Below are positions 45,808-57,413 of a DNA stretch of 64,000 nt, one piece after another. Below the pieces are notes generated by a model. It did no database searches. It was given only the letters and a program-made list of their open reading frames with translations, and was not told the origin of the DNA. Position 1 is the first letter of the stretch. Each line of letters starts with the position of its first letter. The translations under genes and the position numbers were made by a program. Source of the stretch: Euryodendron excelsum (taxonomy: Eukaryota; Streptophyta; Magnoliopsida; Ericales; Pentaphylacaceae); the NCBI GenBank assembly GCA_033060915.1, contig CM065381.1, forward strand, positions 29,571,836-29,635,835. The letters are read 5' to 3'.

Positions 45808-47823
45808 ATGGCTACTAACCCTGAAGAATCCTCTCAAGTTTCTTGAGAAGAAGTAAACGAAATGAGGACCAAGATGGATGAGATGCTCAAGCTTATTCAA
45901 ACTATGGCTATGAAGGATGTTGCCACAGTCCCATTATCATCTATGACTTCATCCAAGGACCTTGAACCCTCTAATCCAAGGATTGTGCTTCAGTCTGACA
46001 ATGCTGGGAGGAATAAGGAGGATGCCAAAGGGGTCAGTGCTGAAGAGGAAGAGACCATATTGCTTTCACCTGTCGTAAAGAAGGTCCCCCTAGACCCTCT
46101 CAGTCAAAAAATCCAATGGTTAGAGGATTCGCTACGAAGTCTCCACGGCCACGACACTTACGGGTTCACTTCCTATGATGAGCTCTGTTTCTTCCCTGAC
46201 CACCCGAGACCTACTAGGTTTAAAATGCCCCACTTCCAGAAGTACGACGGTACCGGTAACCTCGTTGCTCATCTTCGTCTCTATACTGGAGCACTAAGTG
46301 GTCATGACAACGATCCAAAACTCCTCATGCAGCTATTCCAACATGGTCTTATGGGGTCTGCTCTACAATGGTTTGCTCGTCTGGACTTTAGGAAGATCAC
46401 AACCTGGTTCGAGTTAGTCAATGCATTTAAAGCCTAATATCGTCACAATAATAATCTTACCTTTGACCGATGGTCCCTGATGACTATGAGCAAAGGTGAG
46501 AAGGAAAGCTTTAAAAGATATGCCCTGAGATGGAGGGAGGCCGCTGCACAAGTCAATCCCCCACTGGAAGAAAAGGAGCACGTACAATTGTTCGTACATA
46601 CTTTCCAGGGTATATTCTACGAGAAACTCTGCACAACCGTGGGAAAAAGCTTCTCTAAACTGATCATGCAAGGGGAGATGATAGAAAACGGTCTCAAGAC
46701 AGGGAGGATTATGGACCTCTACACCAAGACTGGAGAATATACCGCCAACACAGCCAAGAAAGTGGCTACTACAAGGGGCACGAGTAAGAAGGAAAGTGAG
46801 GTGTCTGCCATCTTGCCCAACCAACCACCTCAATACCGTCCGCCGCTACAATCACACCCTGTCCTGCCCTTACCCACCTGAACAATGCCTGTTCCAACCT
46901 CTAACTATGGCCCCGTTGGGGCACGACCTAATTTTAATAGACCTGCTCGACGCATCTGTACCTTCAACACCTTAGCTTGCACCCAAACTGAGGCCTACCA
47001 TAACTTGCTGAAGAACAGTATCCTGAAGCCCATACCTGCTCTCCTATTGCCAAGCCCTCTACCCCCGACCTTTAATGTCCCCCTCACATGTGAATACCAT
47101 TCGGGTGGCCAAGGGCACGACACCGAAAGCTGCTTTGCTCTCAAGCACAAAATTCAAGACTTGATTGACAACAAGACCATTGATCTGCAGCCGGTACAAC
47201 CTGCTTCGACCCCCAATGTGACCCCTAACCCTCTTCCCGATCACACCATCAACATGATACTAATAGAAATGGAAGGCGAGGGAGATTTCGACGAGCTCAG
47301 AGCCGAAGGTTGTGAGGACGATTGGGAGACCAATGAAGAGGATGACTGGGAGGGGGATCTCCCACTATGCCCGATCTATCTCTATAACCCTAATGAAGTG
47401 CCTGGCGTTTCTGATTGGCTAGTTGAAGAGCCAGTGTTTCCAGAAGAAGAGCTTGTTGAAAATGTGGTTGTTAATGGATGGGGTGCTGAATTTCTACACC
47501 CAAAGTCTGTTGTGGCGGAGCATCATTTACTAGAGAATCCTTGGCCTGTAATCGAATGCAACTATGAAGATCTGGGCTGGGGACAAAAAGAACCAAAGAC
47601 ACCAACGGAGCCATTCGAATTGGAAGGAGGCGAGTTAGCCACACTATTTCCCAAAGAGTCCACCACCAAGGACATTAAAGAGATCAATGAAGCTGCCAAC
47701 TGGACTATCACTGCCAACATACCCGGAGCTCTAGAAGAAGCCTTTGCCTGTTTCACCTTGGCCAAGGATCCGGGTCGCGAATGGAGCATCGAAGATGTGG
47801 GCATTATCCCAAAGCCCTACTAA
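45808..47823 (+). pseudogene. Gag of element D (Ty3/gypsy, Tat/Ogre-like), three in-frame stops
   Basis: One frame of about 671 codons with no frameshift but stops at 45844-45846 (TGA), 46435-46437 (TAA) and 46879-46881 (TGA). The central retrotransposon-gag domain holds FPDHPRPTRFKMPHFQKYDG, HLRLYTGA, ALQWFARLD, the RYALRWREAAAQVNPPLEEK block and FHTFQG-like helices (here VHTFQGIFYEKL). The C-terminal part has a non-canonical zinc-knuckle region CEYHSGGQGHDTESCFALKH followed by IQDLID, then a long acidic tail. At the second stop, element G has CAA, so that stop arose by C to T. The start ATG is the first in frame, with an MATNPEESSQ beginning. Gag forms virus-like particles; this copy would not give a full product. 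Confidence 0.88.
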
Positions 47824-49894
47824 AATAGGAATCCCATCAAAAGCGTACAAGAGATGGGTGTTTTCACCCACTTTCTTTCTATCTCTTTTACTTCCTGTCT
47901 CTAAATTGATGTTTACATTTTCTTAACTTCTCAAAAACCATATGCTTCTCATAAAAATGACGAAAATAATTGAATAATAGTTCTTTTATTCACTGCTGCT
48001 ATCTTATATTTCTGTTGTGAATAGTAACTACTTCCTCTGTAAGGGGCATGGTGTATCTTATGGAATGATCCAACTTGATGTTATGATAGCATGAGTTAAC
48101 CACTCACCAAATGATCAGCTTTTTAGAGAGAGAGAGAGAGGATAAGGATGAGTGAGGATACTATCCAAAGGCAACACTTACAAGACACTGAAGCTAAGCG
48201 ATGTGTGGTCAGTTCATCAAAGTGAAGAGGAGCCATCTTTCACTTCCTCACATATAAATAAAAGACTAAATAAATAAACAAATGTGCTTATATTTCCTTT
48301 GCTTAACCCCTGGTGCCTCGCGAAAAGCGAAAATCTTTTTTGTCAACCTCGATCCAAGACTGTCCTCTCCACATTGGGGCAGACAGTAGTTGAGAACCCC
48401 AGGAATGGTATCCATCTTCTATCATGTTAGGACAGTAGTGAAAGCTCTACAGATCAAGCGATCTGGTTCAAAGTGAAGAGCGAGCCCCATTTCATTTTCC
48501 ATACAGTCAAAAGCAACCCCTTGCCAAACCCGTTGAGCCATATATTTTTTCTTAAAAAAACCCCAACCTAGGAATCACCGCCCACACTAGGTAAATTGAA
48601 CTACCAAGGAAAAGGTCTAAGGAAAAAAGGTTGAAGAATTATTCGTTTCATAAAAGAAAAGAAAAGGACAAATCAAAGGAAAGGAGTTGCCAAGAGGCAA
48701 GAGGCCAAAAAAAAAAAAAATCATGATTGATTCATCTTCGAAAGGGTAATAAGAAGATCAAAAGAGAAGAAAGTCATATTTATCTCAAAAAGCATATAGA
48801 AAGGGTGAAAGAAAAAGGTCATGTTCACCCTGAGAAGTCATGTAAAAAGCAAGGAGGCAATTTTAAAGGTGATCCTAGGTTACAAAGAAACCCAGTAGAA
48901 ACAATAGGTTCGAGCCTTTACCCTTTCTTGCAAAACCCCAAAACCATGGCCTACATTATAACCCTAGTAAAGTCCTCTCTGATTGAAAACGGATTGCTTG
49001 ATCTAGATAAGCTGAACACGCTGCCAAAGCCAAGAAGGATGCTAGCCCTATGGAGAAAATAGTCATGGACCATATGGATCTAAACCCTATTGAAAACAAC
49101 ATCAAATTTGGGCCTATATATCCTGTTGTTTCGAAAACCCCATAACCTAGCCTACATTATGGTCCTAAACAAAGTCTCCTCGGATTGAAAGGAATGGCCG
49201 CTTATCGCTCTACTAAAGGTCAAGTAAGCTGTTGCTAGAACCCCGAGAGTCGAGAGTTTTTAGCCCAGTAACCCCATTCACTAACCCTGAAATAAAGAAT
49301 CAGAGAGGGTCAAAAGGTTGAGAAAGGTTTGAAGTGCTATTATCCAATCAAGGTAGGGTTGAGCTAGAGGAAAGGCTAGACCCTAAAAAAAGGAAGAAGT
49401 TACCATTCCAAAGACTACAAGTTTAACAACACCCTGTGTCATTCTATTAATGTGTTTCTAACATGTGCATATGTTTGAAAAACAATCAGCATAAGTTTTG
49501 CAGGCATAGGATTTAACTCCATGTAAAAACAAAAGTTATATAACATCCTCATCCATCACATGCATCTGATCATATACTTAGTTGGAAAAGAAAAATAAAA
49601 ATAAAAATAAAAAATAAAAAATCAGCTTGAGCTTTGCACACATAGGATATAACTCCATGTAAAAACAGAAGTCATAAACATCAACTCATATAATAGATAC
49701 ATAACATCATCATCCGTCACACGCATCTGATCGTATGCCTAGCTGAAAAGATCATGAATATTTCTGTCTATCCATACTTCTAAATACCATAAATATCCAT
49801 CATTGTACATAGTTTACAAAATAAAACTATCTAACATAAATACATCCCAGGAATAGGGGCAAAAGAAGATCGGAGTCCCCACAAGGGGCATCTA
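47824..49894 (+). other. Spacer where pol would be expected; no pol found
   Basis: About 2.1 kb between gag and the antisense PMD gene. No protease, RT, RNase H or integrase motif could be read in any frame, and only short chance frames are present (for example 48727-49062). It contains a GA run at 48127-48142, poly-A at 48704-48720 and A/T-rich repeats at 49590-49620. The element therefore seems to have lost pol or never had it. Confidence 0.7.
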
Positions 49895-51744
49895 TCACAG
49901 GTCAAAGTCAATGTCATCTGGATCGAAATCCCTGAAACCGGCATCGAAGGAGGCGGATAGCTACTCGAAGCACCAGTATCCTACAGAGAAGACAGAACCA
50001 AAATCAGTCATATGAAAAAAAAAAAAAAACTAGACAACAGCAGAACAAGAAGAAAGGGGAGAAGGACAACATACCCCGCCACCGCCCAGCTGAGATAACC
50101 GAGCTGTCAAGGAAGTTACCTCGGCCTGGTACTGATCTCACTCCATCTGATATTGATCCCTCTGGTCTCTCACAACAGTAAACTCATCCTAGGGCACATA
50201 TCCTCCTGCACGGCGCCACAAATCAACCACCTCCTGGCTCACAGCGTACCCGCTGACTACTACCTCAAACCGGGTGAAGGCACCGACCAAATAAGCCCCA
50301 AAGTGCGCAACATAATCTGTATCTGGAGGAACTAAGAACTCAGCACCCGGCTGACGCTCCTGATAGGGGATAGGCACTCCGGCCACCAAGGCCCCAAACA
50401 TATACTCTAGCAGAGCTCCTGCTGATCAGAACTCCTTATGAAACTGCCGCCAGTGTCGCTCTCCGAGATAGGACTCCCAAGTGTCATCGTTGAGAAAAAC
50501 AGCTCTTGATAGGGACAACGGGACCAAGTACCGGACTGTCTCATAATGAACTGATCCAATGAAGGGCCGCCAAGTCACATCCCTCGCCTCAATCAGCTCC
50601 AGGTTAGCCTAGAGCGTCACAAAATCAGTAATCTCCCATCGCTGGGCTACCTGGTCACGAGCCCACCTCAAAGCACGAGGATAGAGGTCATCCTCAACAA
50701 TTACAGGGCGACAAACATGAAGGTACTCATAGCTCCACCAGATGAGCAAATGCCATAAACTAGTCATGCTGCCCAACGGGAAGAAGTCCGGACCCGCATC
50801 AACCGAAGGAAGCAGCCAAAGGAGAAGGACCCCCAGTCTAGCTCAGATAAAGCTCCAAGATCAGCTACTATACTCACCAACCGACATGGCACGAGCGAAT
50901 TGTTGTTGTTGCAAAAGCAGTTAAAGATGATGTACAAAACAAGTCGCAGTCTCATAATATCCCGCCTGGCAGGCGATGGCTCAACAGCAAAGGTACGGTC
51001 ATCCTGACTTATTCAAGAGACTACGAAGGCAGAATGTTCAGGAGGAGGCAAGTCCAGCAGAAGGCAGGCCTCGTCTCTACTGACTAACTGTAGAGTGATC
51101 CGCCGACCAACGAAGGAAAGCCTTGTAATGATCGCCCAATCTAAGGGAGTGGGGCCTAACTCAAAGTCGACAAAATGGAAGGTCTCGGTCTCTCCAAACC
51201 ACCACTCAACCAGTGCCAATACCAAATGCCGGTTCAAGTGGTTAGCCTGTAATCTTATGAAGGCTCCAAATCCGATCTTAGCCAAGAATACACGATATGA
51301 CGGGGCAACTCGCTGCATAGTCATGAAGACCTGATGAACAGCCCCTCTAAAAGCTATGTGTACCCGCGGAGGGGGCAGATGTTGTCTGGAGTATACACTG
51401 GGATGGTAAGCCAGATCCCCGAGTGGTGGAACATCCAGTACCTGCAGATCTCCCAAGTCGGCATCCATCTGCCTGTGCTTGGAGTAGGCTCTCCCATAGC
51501 CAATGACCTGGTCGCCCAGACCTGGTACCTCCTCTTTTGGGCCAATCTCCTTTATAAAAGCCTGCTCAACCGGAGGAAAGGGGTTGACAGGTGGCCCACT
51601 CCCCCAACCACTCTGACTAGACGCTGCCTGCCCAGTAGACTGTCGGCTACCCCTAGGTCAACTGGAGCCACTGGTGGAATCTGTTCGAGCTGCCTTCCCC
51701 GAGCGGCTTCTCTTCTCAGAACCATCATCACCCGCATCTACCAT
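49895..51744 (-). pseudogene. Antisense plant-mobile-domain (PMD) gene of element D, with introns
   Basis: Minus-strand gene opposite to gag. Its ATG (51742-51744, MVDAGDDGSEKRSR) sits directly after a TTTTCAG acceptor. A stop interrupts at codon 29. From 51468 a 151-codon frame gives LGDLAYHPSVY, FRGAVHQVFM and ALVEWWFGETETFHF, then the PMD hallmark PTPLDWAIITRLSFVGRRI. It continues in other frames with ALSELDWGSFSFGCFLRLM (about 50860-50810), YEYLHVCRPVIVEDDLYPR, DDTWESYLGERHWRQFH and GAYLVGAFTRFEVVVSGYAV (about 50260). An intron of 94 bp (50074-49981, GTATGT...TGTAG) precedes the last part. Several stops and shifts make it non-functional as it stands. PMD proteins occur in transposons and as domesticated host factors; their molecular role is not settled. 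Confidence 0.78.
49981..50074 (-). other. Candidate intron in the antisense PMD gene
   Basis: On the minus strand GTATGT...tctgtcttctctgtAG, with a pyrimidine-rich end. It would be invisible to splicing of the sense retrotransposon RNA. Confidence 0.55.
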
Positions 51745-53086
51745 CCTGAAAAGGTAAGCCAAGGTAAAAGGTGTTAATGTACCGCACATGCAGATAAATA
51801 ATAACATAATAAAGTAACATAAAGTAAACAGCTAACACAAAATAAATAAAAGATTTCGAATGGTAAGTCAAAACAAATTTCCTACATACACCTTTTAATT
51901 TTCTAACTTCAAATCAAATCTCAAGGGTTTTCTGTCTCTTCCCTTCAAAAAGATTTTATTTCTAAACCTTCTCCAACTCTTTCCCTCATTTCTAAAAATT
52001 TCGGCAGAGTCTCGTTTAAAAAAGGTCCCTACAATACCCATGACATCAACACAAAATACAAAACGTGCACTTCACAACGTTACAATTACATAACATCAGC
52101 ACTCGAGCACACTCTTCAATTTTTTGAAATTTTCAAAACACATGTTTTATTTTTCTAATAAATCAATGGTTTTCAAAAATGTCCTAAAATTTCTCAAAAT
52201 CCTTTCAAATATTTTCTAAAAATATCCCTACATTTTTCAAAATTTTAAACTCTAAAAATTTCATCAATTTCTTGAGTTTTCTTATTTTCCTAAATTTTCT
52301 AAATATTTTTCTATTTTTTAAAAAATAAAAAATTTACCAAGTTTTCAAAAAATCACGAAACTTCACACGGTCGTTAAACACATTTTTCTAGGGCACATTA
52401 CATAAAAATCTAGTCGAAAATCCCAATGCCCAAGCCTGTAGGAACAAACCCCTAATTCTTACAAAAAACCCTCTTCACATAATAACATCAAATCACTCAA
52501 ATTCAATCAAATAAGCACCAAAATGCAGAAATAACATCACCATAATGTTCAAAACATATCAAAATATTAATTTTCACTATTCACACAATTCAAACGAAAT
52601 TCTACACATCAAAATCAATAAAAATTTGAAAACTCACTTTTTTGGAGTTCTCCGGCGAAATCTTCTCTTCCGCCTACTTTTCCGGCGACGTGGTCTCCTT
52701 CCGACAATCACCTGTGGTCTCCAAGAAGTGCTCCTTCAATGTTCAAGTCGGTTTCCTCACAATGTCTTTTGGATGTGCGAAAATCTTCCAAAATACCACA
52801 AGTGTTCGAACTAGAAAATTTTCTAGTTTTGTTCCCAAGCTTGGCACCACTAGCAGAGGTGCCAGGCCTTTTTTTCGAAAGGCGCCACTCCTAGTGGCAC
52901 CAGTTTTCAACATTCGGGTAGCTTTGCCGTTTTTCCCGCCAAAACTCATTTTCAAATGCCTTTGGGGCCCAATATCCATTTTAGAACCCCGGTTGTCGAA
53001 AAAATTTCAAAGTCCGTCCCTCCGACCGCCTCACGGTCAGCATGGGACTCTTACTTTATCGTTTTCTGTCTTTGACAAGCCAAGAC
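51745..53086 (-). other. 5' leader/first intron and promoter region of the antisense PMD gene
   Basis: Collinear with 15875-18001 of element H. The part at 51850-52620 is AT-rich and G-poor on the plus strand and ends at an acceptor, so it is probably an intron. The part at 52620-52830 is a leader exon candidate. A palindrome module follows at 52845-52915. Confidence 0.5.
52845..52915. promoter_or_regulatory. GGCGCC-type palindrome module near the antisense PMD gene start
   Basis: Contains ggcaccactagcagaggtgcc and ggcgccactcctagtggcacc-type inverted repeats, the same module found just upstream of the TATA boxes of the LTRs. Element H has a related version at 16050-16120 in the matching place. 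Confidence 0.6.
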
Positions 53087-53103
53087 AGAAAAAGAGGGGT
53101 AGC
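53087..53103 (+). other. Polypurine tract of element D
   Basis: agaaaaagaggggtagc directly before the 3' LTR at 53104; start point for plus-strand DNA synthesis. Confidence 0.88.
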
Positions 53104-54863
53104 TGTAAGCACCCCATTTTTTACAGCTAGGTAGTCTACAGTCCGTCCAGACTTGTACTCAAGTCAATATGAACGTATTCCAATCACAATCAACTCTCTA
53201 AGTCTAATCTCATCTATTCATCACTTCGCGGGCCTACCAAGGCCCAATAGAGGCAAAATGGCCGAAATGCCCTTAAGGGCGTTGTTCGGTCCAATTCCAA
53301 ATCAGGCGCTTCTTTCTGAAGACGGTAAGTCCCCTTTCCAATTCCAATTCAGGCACGTCTTTCCAAAGACGGTAAGTCCCCTTTCCAATTCCAACAGGCA
53401 CGTCTTTTCAAAGACGGTAAGTTCCCTTTCCAATTTCAAATCAGGCACGTCTTTCTAAAGACGGTATGTCCCCTTTCCAATTCTAACAGGCATGTCCTTC
53501 CGAAGAGGATAAGTCCCCTTTCCAATTCTAAGTCAGGCACATCTTTCCGAAAACGATAAGTCCCATTTTCAATTCCAATTCTAAACCCTCTCGAGAGACA
53601 ATTGATTCCTCGAGATGGTAATTCCATCCAATTCGGCATGTTTTTTGAAGAAAATCACTTCGGAACGGTAAGTCCTTTTAAACCTGTCGACTGGGACGAG
53701 ACCCCAAGTCCCCTGGATGGTAGAACAGTCCACCTTTGGCGCCTGCTAGCCCGCCAATGCAGAAATGTCCGCTTAAACACGCCATCTGAGAAAGTTGATT
53801 CGCAGGCGCTAAGTCCCTTTAGCAGCTTCCCAAGATCAGGCAGTCTCGAGAATGATTGTGAACCATCAGGGTAGCAAAAATACTCGCAAAGATCGCAACC
53901 GTCAAAGTAGCGGAAATACTCGTAAACAGGTCGATATAGGGAATTGCCAACAAATCCCTGTATCATGGGACCGCCGTCAGAGTGGTCGAAACACTCAAAA
54001 CCTAGGTCAACACTAGTGCCTGCTAGCCCACTCCGATGAAAAATGACCAAATTGCCCCTAAGGCCATTTTCCGGCATGTTTCTTGAGGACATACCTAAGT
54101 CCTCAAAATGGTAAGTCCACCCTTCCGAGATTGTCCCAGAGATGATCTGGCATGATTAGGTGCCCTCCAATCTGTTTCGGGTCAACTCTGAGACTTTTCG
54201 GTCAAGATGACCATTTTGCCCCTAGGCATCCGAACGCCCCAAGAACCACACTGGCTCTAGGTATCAAACCGATAGCCTCCCGAGAATGCTTCCTATAGTA
54301 TTCTCAACCTTTCTTTATCTTTCCGGATCATTCTGAGTCAGTTCCGGCAAATCCAGTGCAAAATGACTATTTTGCCCCTAGTAGGTTGGTTGCTTTTTCC
54401 GACCACATCGGCTTTGGGTATCACACCGACAACCTTTGGAAAAATTTTGAATAATGTTTCCAAATTTCGAATCTTCTTCAGGGACGTCCCGAGTCCATCT
54501 CTGCAGCTTTCGGGCCCGATTGACCGTTTTGCCCCTAATGGCCCGATCAACCCTTCCGACACATCCTATCTTCATTTTTCAAATCAAATACCTCCAAGAC
54601 ATTGCTCTAAGTGTTCCTTCCATTTTTCCGGCCTTTCGGGTCATTCCCGGTCTCTTAACACTTTCCCAGACTTTCTGGAGTCACTCCTAGTGAAGCTAGG
54701 CTAAAAATTGCATGGTAGTCACTAGTACAGGCACCCAAATCTTCCCAACATACGTTGCTTGCCAACCTTAAAACTTTCCTAACTGGCTGACGCTACTAGT
54801 AGTGGCATCAAGCCAAGAAATGGCCTGGCGCCACTACAACAGGCGTCAGGTCCATCCTATCTC

Positions 54864-54871
54864 TATAAATA
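54864..54871 (+). promoter_or_regulatory. TATA box of element D 3' LTR
   Basis: TATAAATA, about 45 bp after ggcctggcgccactac, followed by AAACCCTA motifs at about 54925-55015. Confidence 0.7.
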
Positions 54872-57408
54872 CAGAGCCTCCTCCAGCATGAAAGAGGTCC
54901 GCAAACTCAGTCTCAAAACCCTAATATTTGATATACAGAGCTCGTAGCCTCCCTAAACCCTAGCTTCTCTAAGTTTTTCAAACCCTAGCCACCATACACA
55001 AACCCTAGCCTCCTATACACTCATACACACTCCTATACACTTATACACTAGCCTCCAACCCTCCATTGAAGACTTGGATTACTGCAACTCGAAGCTCTCA
55101 AAGACTAAGACAAAGCTCTCGAAGACTGAAGCGAAGATCGAAGAAAAGCAAGAAAAGCAAGGCACACAAAGCAAGTGAAATAAACAAGACAAGGTAGGCT
55201 TTCTCTTTAAGTTTCTGCACTTTCTCCTGTCTCTTCTCTCTCCTAACCCACTTGGGTTTTCTTCTATTTTAATCCTCTATCTTCTTCCCCCCCTTTCTTT
55301 GCATGCTTGAAACAAGGGGATTCTTGGTCTATGTGTAGGATTAGACTATTGGAGGGTTACCATGTCGGGGGCTTTCTTTTAGTCTAACCGGAGACCACGT
55401 GGGTTCGGCTCCCTTGATTATGTGGTGAAGCCTTAACCTTGTATGTTCACGACCCCAAATTTACATTGTGCATATCATGATCTTGCATCTCTCCAAAATC
55501 GTTTTCAAAACTTGCATTAACATTGTTTTCAAAATTGCATCAAAATCTTCTTTTCCAAAATTTATTTTCAAAATCACAATCCTAGGGTGATTCTAGCATT
55601 TCTATGGCTAGGGTTGCTTTAGGAAAGTGTTACATTTAAAGTGACTTTCATGACCCATATTTTCAAATCATGTTATTTTCAAAACCACTATCCTAAAGTA
55701 GTTCTAGCCCTCTTATGGTTAGAATCGCTTTAGGAAAGTGAGATATTTTATATACATTGCAAAATCTCTTCTAAAAAATTTTCTCCTAAAAATCTCTTTT
55801 CCAACATGCTTTCCATGAAATCTCTTTAAATTCCTTTTTAAAATTGTTTTCTAAAAACTCTCTCAAAAAATCTATTTTTCAAAACTTCTCTTTTCAAACT
55901 CCTTTCCAAAACACTCTCCTCAAAATTCACTTTCCTAAAAACTCTTTCCTAAAAGCTTCTTCCAAAATTTTGTTTCCAAAACTCTTTCAAAGTTTTACTT
56001 TCTAAAAACTTCCTTCCTAAAATTTTTTTTTAAAACACACTTTCTAAAAAACTCCTCTCTAGGAATTCCTCCTAAAAATCTTTGTTTCAAAAAATGCACT
56101 TTCCAAAAAACTCAAACACTTTCCTTAGAGCCCAAGTCAAACCCTAGAACTCACAATTAAGAAACCGTAGTTTTCTTTCCAAAACATGGTTTTTCGAAGT
56201 TGCCTTAAAACCTAAGTTTCCAAAATCTCCCTTTTCACATCCAAACTATACATATTTTCAAAACCTATTTTCTTCGTCAAAACTATAGTCTTCCAAATTT
56301 AGGGTTTCTAAAACTTCCCTTTCCAAATCCGTGCCAAATCCAATCTTCCCTTTAGAAAACCAAATCCAATTTTCGCTTTAAGAAACTGAATCTAATCTTT
56401 CCGTTTAGGAAACTAGATCCAATCCTCCGTTTTTGGAAACAAAATCAAACATTCTCTTTTAGAAACAAAATCCAATCCATTGTTTTAGGAAATAGGAATC
56501 TTAACTCTTCCTAGTCTAAATCTTTCCTAATTCAAATCCTTCCTAATCTTCTACTTTCCTAAATCTTAAGTTTCCAAAACTTGAACATAAAAATCTTTTC
56601 TAAATTTTAAAACCCAACTTTCACATCTTTCCTAATTCAACCATTTCCTAACTCTACCCCTTTTTAAATCTTAACTTTCCAAATCTAAGTTTTCAAATCT
56701 TGCCTAAACTCAAACTTTTCCTAATCTTAAGATTTTTTAAAACTCTAAAACTTTCTAAATCTTAAACTTTCTGAATTTCAAATATTTCCACATTTGAAGT
56801 TTTTCAAATTTAAAAATTTCTTAGGTTAAAACTTTCTAAACCTAAAACTTTCTAAATTCTAAACTTTTCAACTTTGAAAACTTCTTAATTTCAAAACCTT
56901 TCCTAAAATGAAAACTTTCCTAAATCGAACACTTTCCCATATTGAAATTTCCCTAAAACGAAACTTTCCAAAAATGACACTTTCCTAATTCAAAACTTTC
57001 CTAAAGCAACACTTTCCTAAAACGGAACTTTCCTAAATCTAACCTTTTCTAAAACTCTTTCGAGTCAAGTCGAATCTTTCTTAAACCCTTCCAAGTCAAA
57101 TTTTTCTTAAGTCTCCTCTCTTTCCTAAGTCTAGGTTTCTAAAACCTCCATCTTTCCAAAACAAGTCTAAATCTTTCTTCCAAGTTCTATTTTTCCAAAT
57201 ATATTTTTCCAAATCAAAATCCAACCTTTTCAATTCCAAAATTCTAAATTCCAATCTTCAATCTTCTATTCTAAGTTTAAATCAAATCCATTTTCCAATC
57301 AAAATCTCTTTCTTCCAATCCAACCTTCTAGTTTCTATCGGACTCTTGTCCGAACTACGACTGACCTGATTCCTCCAAAAGGATATGTAGGCAACCCTCA
57401 TGAGTGTG

Positions 57409-57413
57409 GTCAC
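57409..57413. repeat. Target duplication of solo LTR F (left copy)
   Basis: GTCAC, identical to 61614-61618. Confidence 0.92.

Larger units (their letters stand above)
53104..57413 (+). mobile_element. Element D 3' LTR, segment 1
   Basis: Begins TGTAAGCACCCCATTTTTTA after the PPT and runs without interruption to 'gtgtggtcac', where LTR F is inserted. It supplies the uninterrupted reference for the places where the 5' LTR was broken. Confidence 0.92.

Noticed and set aside
48727..49062. Frame of 111 codons, considered as a pol remnant
   Set aside because: Lys-rich low-complexity start and no RT, RNase H or integrase motif.
50153..50335. Plus-strand frame in the PMD region
   Set aside because: Opposite strand of the antisense PMD coding sequence.
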